A stretch of 64,000 nt of DNA from Melampsora larici-populina 98AG31 (lineage: Eukaryota; Basidiomycota; Pucciniomycetes; Pucciniales; Melampsoraceae). Below are positions 11,231 through 21,912 of this stretch, piece after piece. The position numbers and the translations under genes were made by a program. The first letter of the stretch is position 1. Each line of letters begins with the position of its first letter. Below the pieces are notes generated by a model. The model was given only the letters and a program-made list of their open reading frames with translations. It ran no database searches and was not told where the DNA came from. The stretch lies in assembly GCF_000204055.1 (NCBI RefSeq), contig NW_006768797.1, forward strand, positions 5,202-69,201, read 5' to 3'.

Positions 11231-13010
11231 CAAAAGATTGGTTTTTTATGGTATTTTGAGTTTTTGAGTGTGAAAATGAAGGTGAAGGAGGTGAGCTATG
11301 GTAAAGTTGAATAGAGAAGAAATGTGCGCCTGTGAGAGAAGAATTGATGGATTGAATTCTGACATCATAGGACCAATCCTTCAATGTTCATGTGTGTGAT
11401 TTATGGCCGAGCGGGAGCCAAATGTGGTACTTTTAGTTTTTGAGTGTGGAAATGAAGGTGAGGGAGTGGGAATATGGGAAAGTGACATTAATAGACTGGG
11501 CCTGAAATTGAAATTTGTCAGCGTGGGGGAGCCCCAAACACCATTTTTCCTACTCCTTCAGTGGTGTTTGGGATGTTTCGTATAAACATGCAATGTGTTT
11601 TNNNNNNNNNNNNNNNNNNNNNNNNNNNNNNNNNNNNNNNNNNNNNNNNNNNNNNNNNNNNNNNNNNNNNNNNNNNNNNNNNNNNNNNNNNNNNNNNNNN
11701 NNNNNNNNNNNNNNNNNNNNNNNNNNNNNNNNNNNNNNNNNNNNNNNNNNNNNNNNNNNNNNNNNNNNNNNNNNNNNNNNNNNNNNNNNNNNNNNNNNNN
11801 NNNNNNNNNNNNNNNNNNNNNNNNNNNNNNNNNNNNNNNNNNNNNNNNNNNNNNNNNNNNNNNNNNNNNNNNNNNNNNNNNNNNNNNNNNNNNNNNNNNN
11901 NNNNNNNNNNNNNNNNNNNNNNNNNNNNNNNNNNNNNNNNNNNNNNNNNNNNNNNNNNNNNNNNNNNNNNNNNNNNNNNNNNNNNNNNNNNNNNNNNNNN
12001 NNNNNNNNNNNNNNNNNNNNNNNNNNNNNNNNNNNNNNNNNNNNNNNNNNNNNNNNNNNNNNNNNNNNNNNNNNNNNNNNNNNNNNNNNNNNNNNNNNNN
12101 NNNNNNNNNNNNNNNNNNNNNNNNNNNNNNNNNNNNNNNNNNNNNNNNNNNNNNNNNNNNNNNNNNNNNNNNNNNNNNNNNNNNNNNNNNNNNNNNNNNN
12201 NNNNNNNNNNNNNNNNNNNNNNNNNNNNNNNNNNNNNNNNNGTACCGTTATGATCTAGGTGTCGGGTCCTTACGAGTGGGGCCACGCTTTGTACGAAAAT
12301 TTTTGTGTAATATGATCCCAAGCTCCCTGAAGATGTAGGTAATTTGTGTTTTGGAGCCCCCCCAGATGATAAAATTAAACTTCAGGTATAGTTTTATAAT
12401 ACCACTTTTTCATACAACCCCTCCTTCAACTGCTTATCCATGATCAAACAATCAGAAACTCAGCTCAAAACACATGCTTGTTTATAAAAACATCCCAAAC
12501 ACCCTGAAGGAGTAGGAAAAATGGTGTTTGGGGCTCCCAGATGTTGACAAATTTCAATTTCAGGCCCAGTCTATTAATGTCACTTTCCCATATTCCCACT
12601 CCCTCACCTTCATTTCCACGCTCAAAAACTAAAAGTACCACATTTGGCTCCCGCTCGGCCATAAATCACACACATGAACATTGAAGGATTGGTCCTATGA
12701 TGTCAGAATTCAATCCATCAATTCTTCTCTCACAGGCGCACATTTCTTCTCTATTCAACTTTACCATAGCTCACCTCCTTCACCTTCATTTCCACACTCA
12801 AACACTCAAAATACCCCTTTTGGCTCCCGCTCTGCCATAAAATACACAAAAGATTATTGAAGGATTGTTCCTATGATGTCAGAATTCAATCCATCAATTC
12901 TTCTCTCACAGGCGCACATTTCTTCTCTATTCAACTTTACCATAGCTCACCTCCTTCACCTTCATTTCCAAACTCAAACACTCAAAATACCATAAAAAAC
13001 CAATCTTTTG
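11231..13010. repeat. Large foldback inside the KDZ element
   Basis: The left arm 11231-11601 is nearly the reverse complement of the right arm 12467-13010. Key words are GCAAAAGATTGGTTTTTTATGG at the outer ends and ACATCCCAAACACC near the loop. The right arm carries an extra partial tandem copy of about 180-200 bp, repeating TTTGGCTCCCGCTC..GCCATAAA. The loop is mostly the assembly gap (11602-12241) plus 12242-12466. The arms were probably hard to assemble because of the palindrome. It may be an independent inverted-repeat element inserted between the two KDZ genes. Confidence 0.8.
11602..12241. other. Assembly gap (640 N)
   Basis: Run of 640 unresolved bases at the loop of the foldback. 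Open frames running through it are artefacts of undetermined codons. Confidence 1.
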
Positions 13011-13546
13011 CCCACAACCTGTAGTTAACAGATATCATTCAATATGGTATTTGTCTAACTCTGAAAGCAATCCTTATGACTTGAAATACTACACAAATTA
13101 CAAACTCCCGTTGAGCAACAAAGCCAATGAATGATCATTTGCAACAAGGTTTTGGTGATTATTTCTGAATCACAAGATCATTTTCACACGGATTCCTGGA
13201 TGATGTAAACAAGTCAATCAAACCACTCTACTTGTCAATTGTTTTTGAAATTCCATGAATCTGAATGGCTGTCAGCAAATACACCTTGAAAATAGAGCGT
13301 ATTTTCCATTCAATTCAATAACCAATGGAGTGCTGTGATCTGCTGCGATGATTCGAGCAATGAACATATCAAAGGGTCCTGCCCTGTCCTAAAACGGAAG
13401 GTGGCAGGACAGGCAGTCAGCCTTGATAGCCTTTGATTGTTGAGTTAATTAACCCATTCCATTCCAGTTTGTAATGGTAGGTTTATCCATTCCGAATCTG
13501 AAACAAAAACCAACACCCATCTTCAAATACTCAGAGACAATACCAA

Positions 13547-16500
13547 ATGGCAGGCTCAGTTATCGCATGCCCGAAAGGCAGTCGAATTCCCAAATGCAAG
13601 GCACCAGATACTCTAGCAACTCGCAAGAAAGCTGAACGAGATGCAGCTCAAAAGGCATGGGCTATGAAGAAGTGTGAAGAAATAAAGCAAGCGCTTGATG
13701 ACGCAACATCAAATCCTTTTGAAACCAACCCCTTCATAGATCCAACTTCCGACAATGATGATGATGATCCAAATGATCGATTCGAAGGACTGAACGAAGA
13801 ACGCTTCCCCAACGAAGAGCCTGTTGATGAAGATGAGCTATGTGTAAATGAAGATGAAGAAGGATATGTTCAATATGTCTCAAGAGACGACTACAAGGAT
13901 CGTCGCATACGGGAGGATACTCATTGGAAGATGATAATGCAGAAGGTCTTTATTGCTTATATGAAGTGTTCCAATCGTACATCAAGCTGGGGTAACAATA
14001 ACTTGTGGGATCACAATTTCAACAACGAGGAACCTTGCTCATGTGAAGAACAGGTCAAGCGCATTCGTGCTGTAGACATTGTGGACTTGATTCGTTGGTG
14101 AAAGTCTGAAAGTCTCTATGTTGGATGCTGAGCTAATCTCTTTGTCACTAGATCGTAGGAAGGTCAATTTTGAATTCTGTCGCTGTACGCCGGATCAAGT
14201 ACGACTAATCAATCAAGGATATTTGGGAGGGACTCCAGTTAATCCTGAGACCGCTTTCTCCTTACGATTACTTCGTTTTTATCACTTATCTTGGGAATAT
14301 TGTCATTCCACTATCCAACCTTTTTCAATCATGATCGATAAATATCTCGATGCAAATAACCCTCTGATTACGGTGTCTGGAACTCACGAGGTTCATTCAT
14401 TTTCATTTTGTTTTGTATTCTTGTGTACTTAAACTGACTTACGCGCGAATTTCTCTTTAGCCTCGTCTATGGCAAACACCGCTCTCAGCTGCTGTTTACT
14501 GCTATCGCCAGATACTGAAAATGATCGAGGATCTTGAAAGCTGTAGCCTTGACCTCACTCCGTTGGAGAAGCTGGCATGTAATTGTGCTAGGTGTTTTGG
14601 ACCTGCTGGTTCACAAGGTATGCAGAAAGGACCTCAATACATTGTATGTGTTGATGGCAACTTTCAACAGCGGCGGCATGAGAAAGCAAGTCGAGAATTT
14701 GATGAAATACCAATATCGACCCCTTCTATATTCATGCCTGCTGAAGATGTCTTGAAATGGGAGCCCGAGCCCACAAATTCTAGACATACCAAAGTTCCTT
14801 TAGTATGTATATACTGCCTACCTTATCTTGATTGTGATGTTATCACAAGCTGACCCTTGCTTCACAGGATCCATGTACCACGCAACACACGGCGGCGGCA
14901 GACCGCCGAGATGCATCAAGCTGGCAAGGGTGTGAAGAGACAGGCCTTATTGGTTTAGCATGTCGACATGATCACATGCTCAAGCTAGTCAATGTTGTTC
15001 GCAGTGGGGAGAAGTGCGTAGTTTTCTTGTCTCTAGATATTTTGGATACTTACTGAAGGTTACATCATAAACTTTTCAGGGCATACTTTGTGCATGCCTT
15101 GATCGGGCTTTTGTTTGACTCGATTCTAGAAGCCTGTTCAGACACCAACAAAGCGGAGGTAGGTGTTTTGTATGACATTGGGTGTACAATGGAGAAAGGT
15201 GTAGTGAAAGTAAGTCTTCTGATTCAATTGTGCCGTTATATTGTGTGCTTAGTGCGTTAATTATTCATAGAATGATCTCTTCAAAGACGAACGCATGAAA
15301 GGTCGATTGAAGTTTGGTACGAGCGCATTCCATGCGTACGTCCATCAGTGGAGTTGCCAACTTCAATACAATCCGCGTCTCAATGCTGGTTGGGGATTCT
15401 CGGATGGAGAGGGATTAGAACGTAACTGGGGTGAGATATCACCTCTCATTGCTTCGCTTCGATGGGCTGCTAGACAGACGCGTCTGGACGCTATACATTT
15501 AAAGATTAGGCATGGCAATTCGATAAAGCTCCTCAAAGCTGGTAGGTTGATTCTTATATATGACAGCTTCTATCTGCTGACTAGCTTATTTTACAGCCAA
15601 GTCGGCATCCAACAAGCTGAGAATAGCTGAAAAAAGAATGACTGATGCTCGTGTTCAGCTCACTGAGTTACAGTCTACCTTGGGGCTCACCGTGGAGTAT
15701 TTTGCTCAGCAATGGGAACGACAAAAGTCCTGCCAGTTGAATATTATGAACGACACCACTCAGAAACTCAAGGAACGACTGGGAATTTTGATTGACCTAG
15801 AGGAGAAATTTAGACAATCTCAGTAAGTCTCATCCGCATCTTGATCTACAATTTTTTTCATTTGGCCTGATTGATACTTTTTACCTGGAACAAGCAATGA
15901 GCTAGCTACACTTCGACGCCAGCGGCGAAATACCAGATCTGAAGAAGATCTCGATGCTATGCGATCCCTTCCTTCAACCCTTGTGGCTCTGGAGGAGTCT
16001 ATCACAGAAATTGTTACTGAGATAGGTGGTGATGAGTTCCGGGATATGCCTGAGGTCAAAGGTATTTACAGTGTTTAGTGTTATCCAATACATTTCATTG
16101 CACTGGCCTAATATTATTGTCCCAATTAGATCCTCGTGCTCGCATTCTGTTGCGAGTTCGATTGGCAAAAGAAAAATTGTACGAAGCCAAAGTAGGGAAG
16201 TTAGAATGGCAAAAAAAATGGGACAAGCCCGGAATCGGTAAGATTTTAATGTTTGTATTCTGTACATTACATTAATTTGAGGATTATATTTACTAAATCA
16301 CAGGTACATCAGAGCAGCCGCGATACAAAAGAATCATGGAGAATTGAGACAAAGCCCTGCGCCAGAAATTTGATACATTCAAGTCTAATGTTGACAACTA
16401 TCACCATTCGTACCCTGATCATACACCTATACGATTACCAACCTTTGAAGAGGTCAAGAAGCTAGACATAAATGACCCATTTTGGAACATGGGTAACCTG

Positions 16501-17123
16501 ACACACCCCAAAGAACCTTGGGCTACTGACTTGCCAACGCAGATGGGAATCCAAGCTTTCCGTACTGCAAGGAGCGGGGAGGAGGAGGTGGAACGGATTG
16601 CCTATGAAGTTCAAAATATGGTGCGGTCAGCTCTGGTGATGGAAGAAAAGTACTCAGCATTGTTGAGACTAAGTGAGATGCGTAAGTTATGTGGAAAGAG
16701 ATACCATCAACTCTTTGCTCTTTGCCTCTGTGCTAACAGCATTACGTTGGCTTTGATCGTTCATCGATAGCTTGGGTTGATGGCTGTCCAAACGGACTTC
16801 GTCCAGTGCAGTTGGTTCTACGAGGTGGGCTGGTATCAAAGTTGTTGTGGGAAATTAGTCAACAGGTCCTTAGGTCGCTGCATACTCAACTCACATTGAA
16901 GTCTTGCCGAACCTGGATGGTATGGGACCGTCTTCTCCAATCGCTTCTGCTGGAAACTGCCAAGTATTCCAATGAGAGCCTTGAGTCGGTTATGCTGTTG
17001 ATCTCAAAATGGAATACATTGATCAATAGGTCTGCAACAACATGGGAAAAGATGATGAATTGCCCTACCCTCCCAGCACAACGACTCGATGACCTAGAAT
17101 TGATTGAGCAGAACTTGTTGTAG
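13547..17123 (+). CDS. KDZ-family transposase, 11 exons, one internal stop
   Basis: Exons: 13547-14093, 14152-14390, 14461-14802, 14868-15013, 15080-15209, 15271-15541, 15597-15822, 15895-16061, 16130-16237, 16304-16681 and 16771-17123. They total 2907 nt, 968 codons plus the stop. Family hallmarks are a CxC cluster (VNFEFCRCTPDQ) followed by GGTPVNPETAFSLRLLRFY, the first acidic site in VCVDGNFQ, GLACRHDHM, the second in VLYDIGCTMEK, FHAYVHQWSCQLQYNPRLN, and the third in WGFSDGEGLERNWGEISPL. The N terminus is acidic, with a run of Asp around residues 77-80. Codon 740 is TGA (16345-16347) in the context RIMEN-stop-DKALRQKF. It lies downstream of all three presumed catalytic residues but cuts off about 230 coiled-coil-rich residues, so the copy may be defective. 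The family call is firm. Confidence 0.9.
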
Positions 17124-17479
17124 GGGAAGGTGGTGTTGAGTTTTAGTTTATATTTTCTTAAGATCTGAATCGCGAATTTTGGTTGTAAATCAATAAAATC
17201 AATCATGTCAATATAAATCGTGAATTTGTGTTGATATGATCATGAAATCAATATTGAGTGTGTTGTGGTTGGTCTTGATGTGAGAGAACAAGCTTAGTGA
17301 ATTGTTATCTTGAAGATATTGCTCGCGGTACGGAGAGCTGCTTGGTTGTTGTTGAGATTGAATCGAACGGAACTTAGCCAATCGGTGACCAGTTGGAGGA
17401 TTGGGTGGGTGGGTGGGTGATTGGTTGATGCAACCAAATATTGAATCGTCGATGGCCACAGAAGGCGAGAACAGACGTA

Positions 17480-17858
17480 TCTAGTTTGTTGAGATGTGTG
17501 TTGTGAATTGTGAATCGAGGCCAGACTGGTCTGGACTCAGCTTATGTCCTAGATCCAGATTGGTCTGGATGTATATGGCGACTGGTCTGCACTTAAGTAA
17601 ATCGGCAGGAGTGCAGACTGGTCTGGCTCATTTGCGCGAACGCGGAAGCCCACAGACATGTCTGATGGATAGCTACAGACGAGTCTGGGCAGTCACAGAC
17701 GAGTCTGAGTGGTGACTTTGAAATTTGCCAGTTGGACGGGGCCAAAATGGGATGTCTGGGACGTCTGGGAAGTCTGTCGATTCTGTTGCGGTAGCATACC
17801 GTTAGATTTCTTTGTATTTCCTCGGGTATTTCACCGAGTGATCTGTACGCTACAGGTG
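17480..17858. repeat. KDZ right subterminal palindrome array and right TIR
   Basis: 17571-17858 is the right TIR. CAGACNNGTCTG-type palindromes lie at about 17522, 17556, 17580, 17613, 17651, 17676 and 17696, in forms with CT/GG, AT and GA centres. Where the left TIR reads CAGACTTGTCTG the right reads the complement of CAGACTCGTCTG, so the two ends differ by C/T transitions inside the motif. Confidence 0.85.
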
Positions 17859-18067
17859 GTCAGTCTTTGCTCGGCTGAGCTGTCAATCGATGGGTCCAGC
17901 ACTCTTGAATACAGCTTGCTTTTCGGTGACTTCTACGTGATCGCAGCGTTTTTGCTTCGTAAAACCTGGACACCTTCTGGACACGTTCCAAAACAATTGA
18001 AATGTCATAACGTGTCTGCAACGCTATTGATTCTGGTTTTGGAACGTGCCACTTACCCCCTGGTGTA

Positions 18068-18722
18068 GTTTATTAACCTTTGTGACATAAATTGACTGAG
18101 TTATTGAGGTTTGAAAAAAAAATCACGGACAAAAAATACTATTTTTGTACTATACCTAAGAATTGATTCTGGAATATCTTCCAGCTTCATCAATATACAT
18201 ACACAAAAAAATTGATATTCCTTTTCAAAACATGTTTCTCCACATTTTTGTCCCCTAAAGCCTTCCTGTATGGGCAGTATTTCTACATGTAATTCCTGAA
18301 TGTGTCTGCAAGTTTGATTTTCTGAAGTTCTTTGCCCCAAGAAAAAATTTGAGGAAACATATTGCCAAAATCATTCTGAATTTGATTGATGTACATGTAG
18401 ATGGTATTTGACAAAAATTTCTGCCATAAACTTTGCCATATTCCGCCTAGAAACAAAGAATCAATCAAGTTGTTGACTGCTCATGTACACACCACAATTA
18501 CATATAGAAATACTGCCCATACAGGAAGGTTCTAGGGGACAAAAATGTGGAGAAACATGTTTTCAAAAGGAATATCAATTTTTTTGTGTATGTATATTGA
18601 TGAAGCTGGAAGATATTCCAGAATCAATTCTTAGGTATAGTACAAAAATAGTATTTTTTGTCCGTGATTTTTTTTTCAAACCTCAATAACTCAGTCAATT
18701 TATGTCACAAAGGTTAATAAAC
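18068..18722. mobile_element. TA-flanked foldback MITE R, inserted at the Q/P boundary
   Basis: 655 bp starting GTTTATTAACCTTTGTGACA and ending with its complement, with TA on both sides (18066-18067, 18723-18724). The arms are about 230 bp each and nearly identical, separated by about 200 bp of unique sequence. It interrupts the sequence CTGGTGTA / TATATTCTTGG, which is continuous in the other arm at 6586-6600. It is noncoding. The TA duplication suggests Tc1/mariner mobilisation. Confidence 0.85.
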
Positions 18723-19179
18723 TATATATTCTTGGTGGGGAAATACAGGAGCAGGTTTGTACAGGTTTATGATGCTGTATGACATCATCTCAATTTGGGT
18801 GGTATGACATATTTTGCTGGTAACTGACCCAAAACATCTGGATAGCAGATGGATGTTATGCTGAAAACCAATTGAAGTTTTGTTGAAAACATTTTGGAGA
18901 CATCGGATGTACTGGCCTGCCAGTGACCAGTAGTTGGGGGCTGTGACTCTGAAGTCTGTAGTGATCTCACTCGCATCCGTGGCTTCCACAAGCAGATCAA
19001 ACATTCTTCTCAGCTTAAAACCACCCTTGATAACACCATAGCCAGTTGTGCCACCTTGGAGCGCAAAGTTGGTCTCATTCACGAGGTATCTACCCGCTGG
19101 TCTTCAACACATTCCTCTCTTTTGCAATTTGTAGAGCTTAGAGTGGTCATCGAGTACCAATTCAATTGTAACCCCACGT

Positions 19180-21083
19180 TGTAGAACTCCTACGCAGTGT
19201 AGCGTAGGCTGAGCCGGAGAGGGGATGAAGTACCGCCAGAGAGGATGGGAGTACAACAGTTGCAGTTAAGCTGCCCTCAACCTATAATAATCTCTAAGTT
19301 CAGAAGCAGAGGGATACAATTCAAAAAGAAACCTTCCTGCTACACACAACCAACACCTGTAACAACTTCAATTTACCCCTTCCACTGATAAAATCAGTAC
19401 CGAACCTGGTCCGAAAGAGCTCCGACAAGTCTAAAGACTGTACAGAGTGGTCACCAAGGCCCTTAAACACTAAACGTGCTTAAGCTAAGGCTATAGAATG
19501 GATGAACAAAGTTATACAAATAATTGATAATGTTTCACAGTCCAATTTAATTTTAAAAACTTCTTCAAAACTAATTATTTGAAATAAAAAAAATGATTTT
19601 AAAAATAATTTATGCTGAGTAGATGCTGTTTAAACTTCTATTAGACTACTTGAACTCTAAGAAAATTAATCTGCTAATTTTTTAACTAAAAAAACTAATT
19701 CAATATCTTTAAAACTTGATGAGAACTCTAGAAAACTACTGTAGCACTGTCACAGGTAGAACTTTCACAGACAAAACTTTCACACACACACAAATTTCAC
19801 GCTCTTGACTCTTGAGTCTTATAAAAAAACTAGCACTAATACCCTTATAAGGGTCTAACACAAAAAACTCGATAACACTCTTTAATAATCACTAACAAAA
19901 ACAACACAACACTCGATAAACGGACACACACTCCACTTTATACCCTTCAACTCGATCACAGCCATCCTTTCAACTCGTTCAAAACGTTCGATGACATCAT
20001 TCCATCTCGGATCTCCTTCTAACTTCGATCTCAATCTTCTAACTTTTTAATGTAAGTTCTTCTATTCCTCTCTTCTGATTCTTTCATAAACTAATTATTC
20101 ATTTATCTTCATTTATCCTTTTAATTTGATTCTAGATTTGTTCTTTTAGCTTTCCAGATCGATCGATTTTGAAATCCAATTTGTAAGTTCTTTGTTTTTT
20201 TTCTTCTTTTAGTTTGATCATTCATATACTAACTAATCACTTGTTCTTCTTCTATCCTAATCTGTTTATACCCTGTTCTCTTGTAGGTTTTTACTGCAAA
20301 ATCAAAGCCCTTGGTAGCTTTTGATTTCGATCTGGAGCCTTGATATTGATTGATTAGTCTTATTAATTTGATTTTCATCTTTTTAGTTTTAATCTATCGA
20401 GTGTTCTATAGTTTCTACATTGATCAATTTCGATTTTGAGGTTCAATATGTAAGTCTTTCATCTTCTTCTTTTAGTTTCTAGATTCTGATTAGTTCTCTT
20501 TAGTCTAGATCCTGTTTCACTAGATTGATTCAATTTCTAAGGTTAAATGTGTAAGTTTTCTTTCCATTTTCATTATTCTTTCAATTTGTGATTTGTTTAT
20601 TTGAATTTGATGAGTTTAATGTCTTTCTTTTGTTGTTTCCTTTTGATCTAGATGATTGAAATTGATTAATTAGTCTGCCTGAGCTGGATAAACTAAAAAA
20701 AGTAATGTTTAGAATGAAAAAAAGAAATTCATAAATCATTTGTTGTTATTATATGTTGATCCTGAATTGAATAGAATAAAAAGTTATGAATAATAAAGTT
20801 AAATTGTAGAATTTGTAATTTGAATGTAATTGACTAAAAAATATTGAAGCTTTATGTTTGAAAAAGAATAAAAATATATTTGAAATGATTTTAAAAAAAG
20901 TATGAGTGTTAAGAGAATGATCTTAAAAACCTTGCAGGGTATTTTGATAAAATATTGAAACTGAGTTTGAAAGAAAAAATTCTAAAAAAAATAAACTATT
21001 TGTTTTGAAGAAATTGATCAAACTATGATTTGAAAAAATGAGATGTGTAAGAATTGAGAAGTAGATAACTTTTGATTTCCACA
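19180..21083 (+). mobile_element. TG..CA noncoding element, copy C (solo-LTR-like)
   Basis: 1904 bp starting TGTAGAACTCC and ending TTTCCACA, flanked by ACGT on both sides (19176-19179, 21084-21087). Excision with one ACGT rejoins the hAT coding sequence as ..TGTAACCCCACGTTGGAGTGC... The hairpin CCTACGC-AGTGTA-GCGTAGG is 9 bp inside the left end. Splice-donor-like GTAAGT sites occur on the plus strand at 20052, 20183, 20450 and 20551. No protein is encoded. Size, TG..CA ends and 4-bp duplication fit a solo LTR of a large LTR retrotransposon. Confidence 0.75.
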
Positions 21084-21912
21084 ACGTTGGAGTGCTTCAA
21101 ACTTGAACATGAAGAGTGGCTCTTGGTCGAAAACTTGGTACAATTCTTATCGCCTCTTGCTACTGTGACAAAAGCTATTGAAGGCCACTTATACCCAACT
21201 TTCTCGGTGGTCATGCCTGACTACCAGTGGCTTGTGGAACGTCTCGAAAACGTAAGTTTTTTCTTAACTTTTTTCTTTTGCTTTATCATTATCACTGATA
21301 ATTTTTTACTTATAGGCCTGGGCCGATTCTAGATGTCAGGAACTTAAAGTGGCAATCATGCCAATGATCAAGAAGATCATTCAATACCAGGAGGCTGCCC
21401 AGAAGAAGGCGGTCTACATATGTGCTGTGATTCTCAATCCTCGCCTCAAACTTACTGCGGTCAAAGCCCAAACAATGGAATCTCTCGGTTGGGGACACGA
21501 AGACTTGATTCATTACTTTACTGATCAGGCCAGCAAATTCAGACCGACTTTTGACCCAGAGATTGAGATAGTTGAACCTCAAGAGATTCTCAATAATGAT
21601 CGACCTCAACATTATATCAAACGACGCAAAACTGTCCCAATTGAACACGAGGTGAATGAATAACTCACCGCCCCTCAAGAAGACAAAATTTGTAAACCTC
21701 TTACCTATTGGTCAATCAACGCACGTCACTGGCCTAATCTCGCTCGCATGGCCAGAGCGATGCTTGCAGTACCTGCAACAAGTGCCCCTTCTGAGAGCAC
21801 ATTCTCTAACGCTTTGAGAGTCATGAGTGACCACCGAGCGTTGTTCACTCCTCACAATCTCGAAGCTCAAGTCTGCCTCAAGAGCTGGAATAAGGTGATC
21901 GTGAAAAAATAG

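Larger units (their letters stand above)
6862..17858 (+). mobile_element. KDZ (Kyakuja-Dileera-Zisupton) transposon, 11 kb, two genes
   Basis: Starts CACCTGTAGCGTACAGAT and ends with its complement. It is flanked by a perfect 8-bp duplication GTCAGTCT (6854-6861 and 17859-17866). TIRs are about 290 bp (6862-7149 versus 17571-17858) and differ at under ten positions by eye, implying a fairly recent insertion. It carries a KDZ transposase gene on the plus strand and a divergently oriented second gene on the minus strand. A 640-N assembly gap and a large foldback lie between the genes. The 8-bp duplication agrees with Zisupton-type elements. Insertion is into element Q, whose other copy shows the empty site. 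Confidence 0.9.
6595..18065. mobile_element. Element Q copy 1 (TA-duplicating MITE split by the KDZ element)
   Basis: The ends CACCAGGGGGTAAA (6595) and TTACCCCCTGGTG (18065) are each bordered by TA. The left half 6595-6861 and right half 17867-18065 together align with the uninterrupted 466-bp copy at 54512-54977. The break lies exactly at the KDZ insertion. It is noncoding. The TA duplication suggests a Tc1/mariner-type mobiliser, which is inference from the duplication alone. Confidence 0.8.
6370..18945. mobile_element. Inverted-arm element P (hosts the Q and KDZ insertions)
   Basis: The ends CACAGCCCCCAA (6370) and TTGGGGGCTGTG (18945) start inverted arms. The left arm is 6370-6592 and the right arm 18725-18945. 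The outer roughly 35 bp and the inner roughly 80 bp (around CCTGTATTTCCCCACCAAG) match well, and the middle of the arms differs. No exact 8-bp duplication flanks it (CTCGCACT versus ACTCTGAA), so its superfamily is not assigned. Everything between the arms came in later as Q, KDZ and R. Confidence 0.55.
2732..21912 (+). pseudogene. hAT transposase (BED finger, RNase H-like core, hATC), fragmented
   Basis: Readable pieces in order: 2732-2860 (Ser/Thr-rich N terminus), 3677-3810 (start of the BED finger, SSWVWQYF), 5410-5545 (rest of the BED finger, LMIQHLSRAHH), an intron, 5694-6369 (core: TAHWIDKDFTLHG, ITSDNALNN, HVINLVAKAGL), 18946-19179 (HEVSTRWSSTHSSLL), 21088-21251, an intron, and 21316-21912 (hATC: YWSINARHWPNLARMARAML, SESTFSNALRV). 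It is inactive for several reasons. There are stops at 5790, 5886 and 21661. The first catalytic Asp (usual D-G-W) is Asn in TCNGWITPT. Four insertion blocks also separate the pieces. The two stops in the 5' part fit Arg (CGA) and Trp (TGG) codons changed to TGA. Confidence 0.85.

Noticed and set aside
11515..12338. Several 230-270-codon open frames
   Set aside because: They run through the 640-N gap; the frames are open only because undetermined codons are not stops.
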